The notes beneath the pieces were generated by a model. The model was not told where the DNA came from. It saw nothing but the letters and a program-made list of their open reading frames with translations, and did not search any database. The position numbers and the translations under genes are program-made. A DNA stretch of 61,655 bases. It comes from Bacteroidota bacterium (GTDB lineage: Bacteria > Bacteroidota > Bacteroidia > B-17B0 > Aurantibacillaceae). Shown here one piece after another: positions 18,402-27,363 of the stretch (positions within the stretch are counted from its first letter, which is position 1; every line of letters begins with the position of its first letter). The stretch spans positions 1-61,655 of the forward strand of contig JAJNBG010000020.1 in NCBI GenBank assembly GCA_021155905.1. The letters are read 5' to 3'.

Positions 18402-19268
18402 ATGAAAAAGCAATTACCCGTATACAAGATCCAGCATTTCAGGGAGGCTTTTAAAGAAACAGATTTTTATGCGAATTCTTTTCGTTCTCACATTCACCAA
18501 CATACCATAGCCACCGCTCCTCATAAGCATGATTTTTTTTTAGTTGTCTTATTTACGAAAGGATCCGGGACGCATGAAATAGATTTTATCACCTATCCGG
18601 TCAAACCGGGATACATATTTTTAATGGCTCCGGGACAAATGCATAATTGGTCGCTATCTCCGAATGCTGACGGCTACATCTTTTTTCACACCGAAAGTTT
18701 TTATGATAAAGCTTTTACATTATCCGGTATCAGGGACTATCCTTTTTTTGATTCAAGTTATCATGTACCATTTCTTCATCTCTCCAAAAAAGACATTGTC
18801 ACAACTGAAACTCTCTTTAAAAAAATTGTCAGGGAGTATAAAAGCGATGAGCTTATGAAATTTGCTAAACTTCATGCTCTCCTATCTCTTGTTTACATAG
18901 AACTAACCAGGCATTACTCCTCCGGGATAAAAATTGAGAACCAAAGCTATTTACACAAACTGAGAAAAGCGGAAAAACTTATTGATTCTCATTACAAAAC
19001 AAAAAAATATCCACAGGAGTATGCGGATTTGATGCATATGAGTGAAAAACACTTAAACCGCATCTGTAAAGAATGCTTAAATAAAACAACGCGTGAATTG
19101 ATCGCAGAACGTATCGTGCTGGAAGCAAAACGGATGCTGATCCATTCAAAATATACTATCAAAGAAGTCGCATTGGAACTGGGTTATGATGACAATTCCT
19201 ATTTTTCCCGTTTTTTTAAAAAAAACACAGACGAAACTCCGCTTGCATTTCTAAACAGGTATAAATAA
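18402..19268 (+). CDS. AraC family transcriptional regulator
   Basis: 288 residues: an N-terminal cupin ligand/dimer domain (about 15-120, with HKHDFFLVVLF and the PG.IFLMAPGQMHNW turn) and a C-terminal pair of helix-turn-helix motifs (about 185-288; VALELGYDDNSYFSRFFKKN is the second, typical AraC recognition region). The cupin keeps histidines, so it may bind a metal or small ligand. It is followed 6 bp later by the DUF4442 gene, an obvious candidate target or partner. Confidence 0.9.
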   Translation: MKKQLPVYKIQHFREAFKETDFYANSFRSHIHQHTIATAPHKHDFFLVVLFTKGSGTHEIDFITYPVKPGYIFLMAPGQMHNWSLSPNADGYIFFHTESFYDKAFTLSGIRDYPFFDSSYHVPFLHLSKKDIVTTETLFKKIVREYKSDELMKFAKLHALLSLVYIELTRHYSSGIKIENQSYLHKLRKAEKLIDSHYKTKKYPQEYADLMHMSEKHLNRICKECLNKTTRELIAERIVLEAKRMLIHSKYTIKEVALELGYDDNSYFSRFFKKNTDETPLAFLNRYK

Positions 19269-19274
19269 CAACTG

Positions 19275-19730
19275 ATGAAAGTCTCTGAAAACATCCTGAA
19301 GTGGGCGTTGCGGTTATATCCGCCATTATTACTCCAACGCATTTGGGTAAAAAAAATATATAAGGGCTTCAGGGGGGCTGACGTAAAAATCAACCGGAGC
19401 CTATTCACGCTCAATTTTGGGGGCGCTATCTTCGGAGGAACCCTGTACTCTGCAACGGATCCGTTTTTTGCCATGTTATTCGGGCAGATTCTAACTCATA
19501 AAGGATATCCGGTCAGTGTTTGGCTGAAAAGCGCAAGTATTCAATTTTTAAAGCCCGGCAAAACTGATTTACATTATCGCATAAGGATTACAGAAGAAAT
19601 GGTGGCCGAAGCAGAACTGGCAATCAACAGCACCGGCGTTTTTATTAAAACTTATTCTTTAGAAATCTATTCCAGGGATGGACGTTTACACGCGATCGCC
19701 AAAAACGAAATCCACATTCGAAAAAAATAA
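19275..19730 (+). CDS. DUF4442 hot-dog-fold protein
   Basis: 151 residues, resembling DUF4442 proteins, a branch of the hot-dog thioesterase superfamily; the FGGAIFGGTLYSATDPFFAM segment (about 50-70) corresponds to the central helix region and LKSASIQFLKPG to the following strand. It probably acts on acyl-CoA or a related thioester, but catalytic residues are not obvious. It lies 6 bp after the AraC gene, so is probably co-transcribed. Confidence 0.75.
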   Translation: MKVSENILKWALRLYPPLLLQRIWVKKIYKGFRGADVKINRSLFTLNFGGAIFGGTLYSATDPFFAMLFGQILTHKGYPVSVWLKSASIQFLKPGKTDLHYRIRITEEMVAEAELAINSTGVFIKTYSLEIYSRDGRLHAIAKNEIHIRKK

Positions 19731-19804
19731 ACCGAAACAAAACTTATGTAATTTTTTGAAGCAAATATATAATCTACAATCAGGGAATATCTTATACTTT
19801 GTAA

Positions 19805-21019
19805 GTGAGCTTTCCTAATTTAGCCTTTGTGAAGTATAAAACTATCAGATATCCGATCCTAACAATTGCATTAGTTTGTCTCTCTTCCATTAAAGGATAC
19901 GCTCAAGTGGACAGTTTGATAAAAGCATTGACTGACACGGTCGTGAGTAAGCTTATCGTTGATGATATACCAAAGAAAACCTTTAAGGACAAATTTATGT
20001 ATCCTCATAGATGGTATATCCGGCAACTATTGAAAAGGCGTACTTCAGATTTTGATACGTCCTACATTATGAGCAATAAAAGAAAGCTAACACTTACCAT
20101 TCCCATCAACAAAAAATATTATGGTGTTAACCTGATCGACCCGAACACTAATCGCAAACTAAAAATTTCACCAAACAATTATTATAATATCGGGTTTAAT
20201 TTCAGTAACCTGCTCTTAACCTTTGCGTTTGTACCGCCTCTGAAAATAGGAGCAAGGTCTGGAAGAGGCAACACAAAAAGTACGGATATCCAAGTAACTA
20301 TATTCGGCAAACGGGTAATTACAGATATTAATTACCAAAATTACAGAGGCATGTATGTACATTCTAATGACTTTATCCAGAATAAATCTGATAATCAATT
20401 CATCGATGTAAGAAGTGACATTAAAATAATTTCATACGGTGTAAATACCATGTTTGTTTTTGACCATAAGAGATATTCACTTCGGGGCGCATTTTCTTTT
20501 ACCGACGTCCAAAGAAAAAGCTCGGGGTCATTTATGGCGGGCGTGTACCACTCCCATGTTGATTTAACCTGCAATGATTCATCGCTTCTACAATATCCCC
20601 TGAAGCCCTATTTTTCACCGGCCGTTCACAACATCCATAAACTATCCGTTATTGGTGCAGGATTAAGTGCGGGTTACGGTTATACATTCGTCAGGAAAAA
20701 AATATTATTCAGTACTGCCTTAAATATTGGGGCGGGAGGACAAAAAACTGATTTCTCGAGAGTCGGTTATGCATCAGAAAGTTTACCTGTTAATCTTACG
20801 CTTCATTTAAACGCTAAGGCAGCCGTAAGGTATGATAATCTCAAATTCTTTTCAGGTGTACTTGCCACCTATGATAATAATTATACACCATTTGTAATTA
20901 GTTTTAATTCCGAAAACTATATCGGTAAAATAGTTCTGTTCGTTGGTTACAGGTTTAACCTTCGGCAAAACGGAGAGAAAATCCTAAAGAAAATGGGTCT
21001 TATAGATTACAACATGTGA
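19805..21019 (+). CDS. DUF4421 outer-membrane-type protein
   Basis: 404 residues with GTG start at 19805; a signal peptide ends near GYAQ (residue 34). The rest alternates amphipathic strands and aromatic turns (FSNLLLTFAFVPPLKI, KILFSTALNIGAGGQ, LFVGYRFNLRQ), consistent with a beta barrel in the outer membrane, and matches the DUF4421 pattern of Bacteroidota. Function unknown. No ATG near the start would preserve the signal peptide, hence GTG. Confidence 0.75.
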   Translation: MSFPNLAFVKYKTIRYPILTIALVCLSSIKGYAQVDSLIKALTDTVVSKLIVDDIPKKTFKDKFMYPHRWYIRQLLKRRTSDFDTSYIMSNKRKLTLTIPINKKYYGVNLIDPNTNRKLKISPNNYYNIGFNFSNLLLTFAFVPPLKIGARSGRGNTKSTDIQVTIFGKRVITDINYQNYRGMYVHSNDFIQNKSDNQFIDVRSDIKIISYGVNTMFVFDHKRYSLRGAFSFTDVQRKSSGSFMAGVYHSHVDLTCNDSSLLQYPLKPYFSPAVHNIHKLSVIGAGLSAGYGYTFVRKKILFSTALNIGAGGQKTDFSRVGYASESLPVNLTLHLNAKAAVRYDNLKFFSGVLATYDNNYTPFVISFNSENYIGKIVLFVGYRFNLRQNGEKILKKMGLIDYNM

Positions 21020-21119
21020 TATATATAAAACATTTTGAAACATGTGCAACGGTTTCAGTCCACACTTTGCCCTACTTTGTATATTAAAATTAACTATTAA
21101 TTTAAAAGCGGAGGGTCAC

Positions 21120-21614
21120 ATGCAAACGCAAGGAATCAATTTATTTATTGTAGACGATAATAAATTAGTACTCACTGATCTAAAATACTATTTACAAAAC
21201 CGATTCGGACATGATCTGAACATTTCAACTTTTACTACCGGGGAAGGCTGTATTGAGAAGGTGAATAAGAATACCAACATAGTTATTCTGGATTACTTTT
21301 TAGGCGGAAAAAACGGGGTTGAAATATTAAAGCGGATCAAACAAAAAAATCCAAAAACAGAAGTGATCATGCTTTCCAGCAATGAAGATGTTGCACTAGC
21401 TGTTCAGGCATTTAAAAACGGCGCTTCAGAATATGTCGTAAAAGGGCAGGGTGCTGTAAGAAAAATAACAAAACTGGTATACAGGATCGTGACTGAACCT
21501 ATCAGAATCCTGGTGAGGGAATTTGGAGTGTCAAAATTTATGGCCATATTTCTCCTGACATTTGCAACGGTTGGTTTAGTTGTTGTTATAGCGTTGTACT
21601 TTATGAAAAGCTAA
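21120..21614 (+). CDS. Membrane-tethered response-regulator receiver domain
   Basis: Start set at ATG 21120 because a rare clear Shine-Dalgarno (GCGGAGGG) lies 7 bp upstream and because the REC fold begins immediately (INLFIVDDNKLV). The receiver domain (about 1-120) keeps the acidic pair DD, the phosphoacceptor Asp in VILDYFL, the switch Ser in MLSSNED and the Lys in YVVKG. There is no output domain; instead residues about 138-164 form one membrane helix followed by MKS. A phosphorylatable receiver anchored by its C-terminus probably signals by protein contact at the membrane. Confidence 0.85.
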   Translation: MQTQGINLFIVDDNKLVLTDLKYYLQNRFGHDLNISTFTTGEGCIEKVNKNTNIVILDYFLGGKNGVEILKRIKQKNPKTEVIMLSSNEDVALAVQAFKNGASEYVVKGQGAVRKITKLVYRIVTEPIRILVREFGVSKFMAIFLLTFATVGLVVVIALYFMKS

Positions 21615-21657
21615 CCGCCAATGGTATGAAAATTAAATCTACAGTCCATGCCAATTG

Positions 21658-21691
21658 AAACCCGAATAATTCGAAAGAACTCTTCGGGTTT
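21658..21691 (+). terminator. Probable terminator hairpin
   Basis: Inverted repeat AAACCCGAA (21658-21666) / TTCGGGTTT (21683-21691) with a 16-nt loop, 44 bp after the receiver gene and before the DUF748 gene. The T-tract is short, so efficiency is uncertain. Confidence 0.55.
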
Positions 21692-21721
21692 ACTGTTTAA
21701 ACCCTTGAACCTTATCTCAAA

Positions 21722-24067
21722 ATGATCCGCATCAGTTCTAAATTAAAAAAAACATTGCTCATTGTAATTATTACAATTATTTCTTTAGTTGCCTTAGTTA
21801 TTGTTTTTATTTCACCAATCGCAAAATACCTGGTTGAAAAATATGACGTGAAGTACATTGGCCGCGAAGTCAAAATGGACTGGGCCTATGTTAATCCTTT
21901 TACAGGATACATCCATTTCGATGATTTCAAAATTTACGAACAAAAAAGTGATACGGTTTTCATTGAAATAGAAGGTGTATCCGCCAGGGTGTCCATGCGC
22001 AAACTGTTAAACAAAACCTACGAAATCAATTCATTGATCCTTAACAAGCCTATTGCTAAAGTTATACAAAAGAAAAAAGTATTTAATTTCCAGGACATCA
22101 TTGATCTTTTTACTCCAAAAGATAAGCCTAAAACTGATAAAGGCCCTGTTCATTTCAACCTCTTAAACGCGGAGATCAACGAAGGCACCTTCTATTTCAG
22201 TGAACCATCAACACCGATTAATTACTCTATCATCCATGTGAATTTCAAAACTGCCGGCAAGCGCTGGGATAATGATACCATTAACGGGCAGATTACCTTA
22301 CAATCGGGTATAGGACGGGGAGATTTAGATGGAAATTTCTCCATCAACACAAAAAATCAGGATTACAGATTCGGAGTTAAGGTCAAGCATTTCGATATGA
22401 AAATCATGAAACAATATCTGAGAGATCTTTCGAATTACGGACACATTTCTTCTGTGCTGGATGCCGACCTCCAGGGAAAAGGAAATTTTAAAAGTAAAGA
22501 GTCCATTGATGGTAAAGGACGGTTGGTAATCAGCGATTTTCATTTTGGTAAGGATTCAACAGAAGACTATGTAGCATATGAAAAGCTCACACTCAAGATA
22601 ACAGAGCTGGCTCCTGCAAAACGAAAATATTTCTTTGATACGGTGAGGCTTGAGAAACCGTATGTGAAATATGAGCGTTATGACTACCTGGATAATATCC
22701 AACGCATGTTTGGTAAATCAGGGGCAAAAGTAAAAGAAATAAAAAGCAATCCCGAAAAATTCAACTTAATTATTGAACTATCAAAATACATCAGAGACTT
22801 ATTCAAAAACTTTTTGAAGAGTGACTATAAAATAAATAACCTCTCTGTGGAAGAAGGAGATATTTTATATAACGATTACTCCATAAATGAAAAATTCACA
22901 GCTTCGCTTAAACCATTAACTATTAGAGCAGACTCAGTAGATAATAATAACAGATGGGTAAAACTAACCTTGGAAAGTGGCGTAAAACCATATGGTTCCT
23001 TGAATATTGCTGTAAGCATGAATCCTGAAAATAATGAAGATTTTGATATGCGTTATAAAATACATAATATTCCTGCGCCATTATTAAATCCCTACCTGGT
23101 TACCTTTACCTCTTTTCCATTAGATCGGGGAATTATAGAATTATCGGGCAACTGGAATATCAGGAATAACATCATCCAAAGTGATAACCATTTTATTATG
23201 GTTGACCCAAGATTAGCCGATAAGGTAAAGAAAAACGGTGCTCGCTGGATCCCAATGCCATTAATCATGGCTTTCGTACGCGAACGAGGTAATGTCATTG
23301 ATTACAAAATACCTATTACCGGCAATCTCAAAGATCCCCGTTTTCATGTTAAAGACGTATTATTGGATTTACTAAAAAATATTTTTGTTAAACCACCTAC
23401 TACCGGTTATGGCTTTGAGGTGAGGAACACAGAAACCAAAGTTGAAAAATTAATGGCTATCACCTGGGATTTGCGCCAGGCCAAACTCGATGATGATCAA
23501 GACAAGTTTTTAAATAACCTTGCTCAGTTTTTGGGCAAAAGCCCAGTAGCCCATATTAATTTCCAGCCTTTTGAATTTACTGAAAAAGAAAAAGAATACA
23601 TTTTATTTTATGAAGCCAAGAAAAAATTCTACCTGGCAAACGACGGCAAAAAGGGCTCACAAATATCAGAAGAAGACTCGATCAATATTGAAAAAATATC
23701 CGTCAAAGATTCTGCGTTTATTCTATATGTCAGTAAGCATGTCAAAGATAGCATGATTTTTACCATGCAGGAGAAATGCTATCTTATGGTCGGGAAGTCC
23801 TTTGTCAGTAATAAACTTAAACAATTGGAAAAATCCAGGAAAGAAACCATCACCGCATATTTTAAACAAAACTACGTTGATAAGCAGGTTCATTTTCTTG
23901 AAAAGAAAACAGTGATCCCGCGCAATGGGTTTACTTATTATAAAATCACCTATAAAGGCGAAATCCCGGCTGATTTAAAAGAAGCTTATGATAAACTGAT
24001 GGAAATAGACAGCGAACCACCCCGGGAAAAATATTTCAAATTCAGACACAGGAAGAATAAATCATAG
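21722..24067 (+). CDS. DUF748/AsmA-like envelope protein
   Basis: 781 residues. One N-terminal membrane helix (about 11-31) is followed by a long periplasmic region built of repeated beta segments, with the DUF748-type opening VKYIGREVKMDWAYVNPFTG and FDDFKIYEQ. AsmA/DUF748 proteins form bridge-like beta grooves, and several relatives move phospholipid between membranes or affect outer-membrane assembly. The C-terminal 150 residues (about 620-781) are charged and helical, with a phosphate-like 'KVEKLMAITWDLRQAKLDDD' linker before them. Single gene. Confidence 0.75.
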   Translation: MIRISSKLKKTLLIVIITIISLVALVIVFISPIAKYLVEKYDVKYIGREVKMDWAYVNPFTGYIHFDDFKIYEQKSDTVFIEIEGVSARVSMRKLLNKTYEINSLILNKPIAKVIQKKKVFNFQDIIDLFTPKDKPKTDKGPVHFNLLNAEINEGTFYFSEPSTPINYSIIHVNFKTAGKRWDNDTINGQITLQSGIGRGDLDGNFSINTKNQDYRFGVKVKHFDMKIMKQYLRDLSNYGHISSVLDADLQGKGNFKSKESIDGKGRLVISDFHFGKDSTEDYVAYEKLTLKITELAPAKRKYFFDTVRLEKPYVKYERYDYLDNIQRMFGKSGAKVKEIKSNPEKFNLIIELSKYIRDLFKNFLKSDYKINNLSVEEGDILYNDYSINEKFTASLKPLTIRADSVDNNNRWVKLTLESGVKPYGSLNIAVSMNPENNEDFDMRYKIHNIPAPLLNPYLVTFTSFPLDRGIIELSGNWNIRNNIIQSDNHFIMVDPRLADKVKKNGARWIPMPLIMAFVRERGNVIDYKIPITGNLKDPRFHVKDVLLDLLKNIFVKPPTTGYGFEVRNTETKVEKLMAITWDLRQAKLDDDQDKFLNNLAQFLGKSPVAHINFQPFEFTEKEKEYILFYEAKKKFYLANDGKKGSQISEEDSINIEKISVKDSAFILYVSKHVKDSMIFTMQEKCYLMVGKSFVSNKLKQLEKSRKETITAYFKQNYVDKQVHFLEKKTVIPRNGFTYYKITYKGEIPADLKEAYDKLMEIDSEPPREKYFKFRHRKNKS

Positions 24068-24137
24068 TATTATAAGCTATGAACTCCATAACAAGAAGAC
24101 CTGATAGAAGAAATCCGTTTAACAAAACACAATTAAG

Positions 24138-24656
24138 ATGGAGAAAGGCAAACACTATTCAGTTAAAAAATATTTCTTAAAGGATGACGGTATTGTACCC
24201 AATAGTAAACTCCCGGTAATTCATTACAAAGGGATTATCAACCTTCCTTTTTTCTTTCCGGGAAGTTATCTTAAAAACCTATTCAAAAAGAATAACTGGA
24301 AAAACAGTTGGAAAAGCGGTGTATATGAGTATCATCATTACCACAGCGTAACGCACGAGGTAATGGGGGTTTATAAAGGTAAAACAACGTTGCAGCTGGG
24401 TGGAAAAAGGGGCGTGAAAATTACATTACAAAAAGGAGATGTGTTGATCATCCCCGCAGGCGTCGCGCACAGGAATCTCAAAAAAGAAAATGCTGTTAAA
24501 TGCGTGGGAGCATACCCTAACGGAAAAAATTATGATATGAATTACGGTGAGAAAAAAGAACGGGCAAGGGCCGTTAAAAATATTAAAAAAGTAAAGATGC
24601 CAAAAAAAGATCCTGTGTTTGGAAAAACGGGAGGTATCGTCAAGCTCTGGAAATAA
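24138..24656 (+). CDS. Cupin-domain protein
   Basis: 172 residues with one cupin barrel (about 55-140): metal-ligand motif 1 YHHYHSVTHEVMGVYKG and motif 2 GDVLIIPAGVAHRNL supply several histidines. It resembles the YjlB-like cupins found near DNA-repair genes in Bacteroidota. The C-terminus is basic (KNIKKVKMPKK). It lies 13 bp upstream of the DUF763 gene, so may be the first gene of the repair cluster. Confidence 0.8.
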   Translation: MEKGKHYSVKKYFLKDDGIVPNSKLPVIHYKGIINLPFFFPGSYLKNLFKKNNWKNSWKSGVYEYHHYHSVTHEVMGVYKGKTTLQLGGKRGVKITLQKGDVLIIPAGVAHRNLKKENAVKCVGAYPNGKNYDMNYGEKKERARAVKNIKKVKMPKKDPVFGKTGGIVKLWK

Positions 24657-24669
24657 CTGATTTTTTAAA

Positions 24670-25893
24670 ATGCCAAAGCTTTATTTCGATAGTAAGCGGT
24701 ATGCAGATCTTCCATTACATTATGGAAAAGTTCCGCATTGGCTGGCTGAGCGGATGAGTAAACTTGGCGGAGCCATCATTGAAGCTATCATACTGGAATA
24801 CGGGCGTGCAGAGGTACTTTCACGCATGAGCGACCCTTTGTGGTTTCAGTCTTTAGGTTGTGTGATGGGAATGGACTGGCATTCTTCCGGCATTACAACC
24901 TCCGTGATGGGAGCTCTGAAAAAAGCACTTAATCCAAAATTCAATGAGCTCGGGATATACATTTGCGGAGGCAAAGGAAAATATTCCAGGCAAACGCCTT
25001 CTGAACTGATCGCTCTTTCTGAACGAACCGGATTAAATGGGAATGAACTGGTGAAAAACAGCAGGCTCAGTGCTAAGGTAGATACCAGTGCCGTGCAGGA
25101 CGGATTCCAAATCTACCTGCACACATTTATTGTGACCAAAGAGGGCGATTGGAATGTCATTCAGCAGGGAATGAATACTGAAACGGGAATGGCGAGAAGA
25201 TATCACTGGCAGTCCGCAGTGTTAAAATCCTTTACCAGAGAACCGCACGCTTTTATATATGGACAAAACCGTGGTTCCATTTTAAATCTGACAGACAAAA
25301 CAGCCGATGATGCTAAGGAAGGTATTATAAAATTGGTTAAAGAATCGCCGGAGATTATTATGCCGGAAATCCGAAAAATTGTAATGCCATCACATCACGA
25401 CGTTCGGGCAGAAAACATTGATTTAAAACGACTGGGTAGTGTATTGGCCCTTGCACATGAAACACAGATAACAGATTTCGAATCCTTATTGCTGCTGGAA
25501 GGAACAGGTCCAAGAACTATCCAATCGCTTGCTCTCGTCAGCGAAGTCATATACGGAACCCCGTCCCGGTTTACAGACCCTGCACGTTTTTCATTTGCTC
25601 ATGGCGGAAAAGACGGGCATCCTTTTCCGGTACCAATAAAAACATACGATTTCACCATTGAAATCCTACGACAATCTATTGAGAAAGCAAAGTTAGGTGA
25701 CAACGATAAACTTTTAGCGATCAAAAATCTGTCGCTGATTTCTCAAATGATGGAGAAGGATTTTATTCCAAACGAAAACTTTAATAAACTACTGGAACAG
25801 GAAAGACGAGACTCCTATAAATATGGAGGACGAACAGTATTTGGTAAAGCCAAACCACCTAAAGACAACGGACAACTCAATTTATTTGATTGA
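24670..25893 (+). CDS. DUF763 protein (predicted DNA-associated)
   Basis: 407 residues, DUF763 family: hallmarks include the opening ADLPLHYGKVPHWLAERM, the central MDWHSSGITTSVMGALKK and QQGMNTETGMARRYHW, and the C-terminal FAHGGKDGHPFPVP. A helix-hairpin-helix-like segment (LLLEGTGPRTIQSLALVSE, about 276-294) suggests DNA binding. Biochemical function is not established. It is tightly packed with DUF72 (1 bp gap) and Nei (2 bp further), in a block with LigD/Ku, so a role in DNA damage handling is the best inference. Confidence 0.85.
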   Translation: MPKLYFDSKRYADLPLHYGKVPHWLAERMSKLGGAIIEAIILEYGRAEVLSRMSDPLWFQSLGCVMGMDWHSSGITTSVMGALKKALNPKFNELGIYICGGKGKYSRQTPSELIALSERTGLNGNELVKNSRLSAKVDTSAVQDGFQIYLHTFIVTKEGDWNVIQQGMNTETGMARRYHWQSAVLKSFTREPHAFIYGQNRGSILNLTDKTADDAKEGIIKLVKESPEIIMPEIRKIVMPSHHDVRAENIDLKRLGSVLALAHETQITDFESLLLLEGTGPRTIQSLALVSEVIYGTPSRFTDPARFSFAHGGKDGHPFPVPIKTYDFTIEILRQSIEKAKLGDNDKLLAIKNLSLISQMMEKDFIPNENFNKLLEQERRDSYKYGGRTVFGKAKPPKDNGQLNLFD

Positions 25894-25894
25894 T

Positions 25895-26623
25895 ATGAAA
25901 ACAAAAAAAGACTATCGTATTGGTTGCTCCGGATATTATTATCCGTACTGGAAAAACCGTTTTTATCCTGCAGGTATGCAACTGAAAAACTGGCTCGAAT
26001 ATTATAGCTCTGTTTTCAATACAGTAGAGTTAAACGGAACTTTCTACAGGACTCCCAAATTATCCGATCTGAAAAAATACGCTACAGTGACACAGGACGA
26101 CTTCAAATTTTCAGTCAAGATGAGTAAGTATATTACCCATATTGCCAAACTCAAAGAAAGCAGTCCGCAGATTACCGAATTTCAGGATCTCATCCGGGAA
26201 GGATTAGGAACCAAGCTTAATTATTTTTTATTTCAGCTGCCTCCATCCTTTCACTACAATGAAGAAAACCTTGAACGTATCCTTTCACAAATTCCCCACA
26301 AGTCGGAAAATGTTATTGAGTTACGGCATGTTTCCTGGTGGAACCCTGATGTAGAGAATGCATTTACAAAGGCGAAGCTTGCTTTTTGCAATGTGGATTA
26401 TCCTAAACTGGAGTCTTACTTTATTCACACATCTGATGTTTTTTATTTAAGACTCCACGGGAATCCGGAACTCTTTAAATCGTCTTATGAAACGAATGAG
26501 CTGAAAAAATTTATCAAGCAATTCCCGGCAGATAGCAACCATCTCAATATTTATTTCAATAATACCTATTATGAAGCCGGTTACAAAAATGCGCTCGAAA
26601 TAAAAGAACTCCTCAAATTATAA
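25895..26623 (+). CDS. DUF72 (YecE-like) protein
   Basis: Start is ATG 25895, directly after the DUF763 stop; an upstream in-frame ATG inside DUF763 would add 24 unrelated residues. The family's N-terminal GCSGYYYPYWKNRFYP, NTVELNGTFYR and the ENVIELRHVSWW region are all clear. DUF72 has a TIM-barrel-like fold of unknown activity, frequently co-located with repair genes in this phylum. 242 residues, full length. Confidence 0.88.
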   Translation: MKTKKDYRIGCSGYYYPYWKNRFYPAGMQLKNWLEYYSSVFNTVELNGTFYRTPKLSDLKKYATVTQDDFKFSVKMSKYITHIAKLKESSPQITEFQDLIREGLGTKLNYFLFQLPPSFHYNEENLERILSQIPHKSENVIELRHVSWWNPDVENAFTKAKLAFCNVDYPKLESYFIHTSDVFYLRLHGNPELFKSSYETNELKKFIKQFPADSNHLNIYFNNTYYEAGYKNALEIKELLKL

Positions 26624-26625
26624 GT

Positions 26626-27363
26626 ATGCCTGAAGGACCATCGATAGTCATTATAAAAGAGGAGCTGGCTCCGTTTATCGGAAAGAAAATTCTTAAAGCG
26701 GAAGGCAATTCAAAGATCGATATTCCAAGGCTTGAAAAACTGAAGATTAAAGACTTTAAAAGCTGGGGCAAACATTTCCTTATTTGTTTCGATGATTTTT
26801 ACTTAAGGATTCACCTATTAATGTTTGGCACTTATCGCATCAACGAGCGGAAAGACACAGCACCACGATTAATGCTAAAATTCCGCGGATCCGAATTTAG
26901 TTTTTATACCTGCAGCATCAAACTAATTGAAGGCGATCCAAATGAACATTACGACTGGGATGCAGACATCATGTCGGACACCTGGGACAAAACCAAAGCC
27001 ATTAATAAAATTAAAAAATTAAAGAAAGTAATGGCCTGTGATGTTCTGTTGAACCAGGATGTTTTTGCAGGAGTGGGAAACATCATTAAAAACGAAGTGC
27101 TGTTCAGAACCAAAATTCATCCGGAATCGATAGTCAATGCCTTATCTCAAACAAAGTTAAACGCTCTGGTTAAAGACGCCAGGGATTATAGTTTACAATT
27201 CTATGTGTGGAAAAAAGCTTTTGTATTAAAGAAGAACTGGCTCATCTATAAAAAAGGAGAATGTCCCCGCTGTAAAATTAAAACCGTTCGGACCTATTGC
27301 GGTAAAACGGATCGTCTAACCTGCTATTGCGCAAAATGTCAAAAGTTGTATCAGGTAAAATAA
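26626..27363 (+). CDS. Fpg/Nei family DNA glycosylase (endonuclease VIII-like)
   Basis: Bifunctional glycosylase/AP lyase for oxidised bases. The catalytic N-terminus MPEGPS is intact (Pro2 is the Schiff-base nucleophile, Glu3 the acid). The H2TH domain (about 125-200) contains NQDVFAGVGNIIKNEVLF, and a C-terminal zinc finger holds four cysteines: CPRC...CYCAKC. 245 residues. It is the last gene of a three-gene run with DUF763 and DUF72 and converges on ligD with no gap. Confidence 0.92.
   Translation: MPEGPSIVIIKEELAPFIGKKILKAEGNSKIDIPRLEKLKIKDFKSWGKHFLICFDDFYLRIHLLMFGTYRINERKDTAPRLMLKFRGSEFSFYTCSIKLIEGDPNEHYDWDADIMSDTWDKTKAINKIKKLKKVMACDVLLNQDVFAGVGNIIKNEVLFRTKIHPESIVNALSQTKLNALVKDARDYSLQFYVWKKAFVLKKNWLIYKKGECPRCKIKTVRTYCGKTDRLTCYCAKCQKLYQVK

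Noticed and set aside
24062..24081. TCATAG/CTATGA hairpin after the DUF748 gene
   Set aside because: Six weak pairs without a T-tract; not convincing as terminator.
25823..25894. Upstream ATG start for DUF72 inside DUF763
   Set aside because: DUF72 homology begins right after ATG 25895, which abuts the DUF763 stop.
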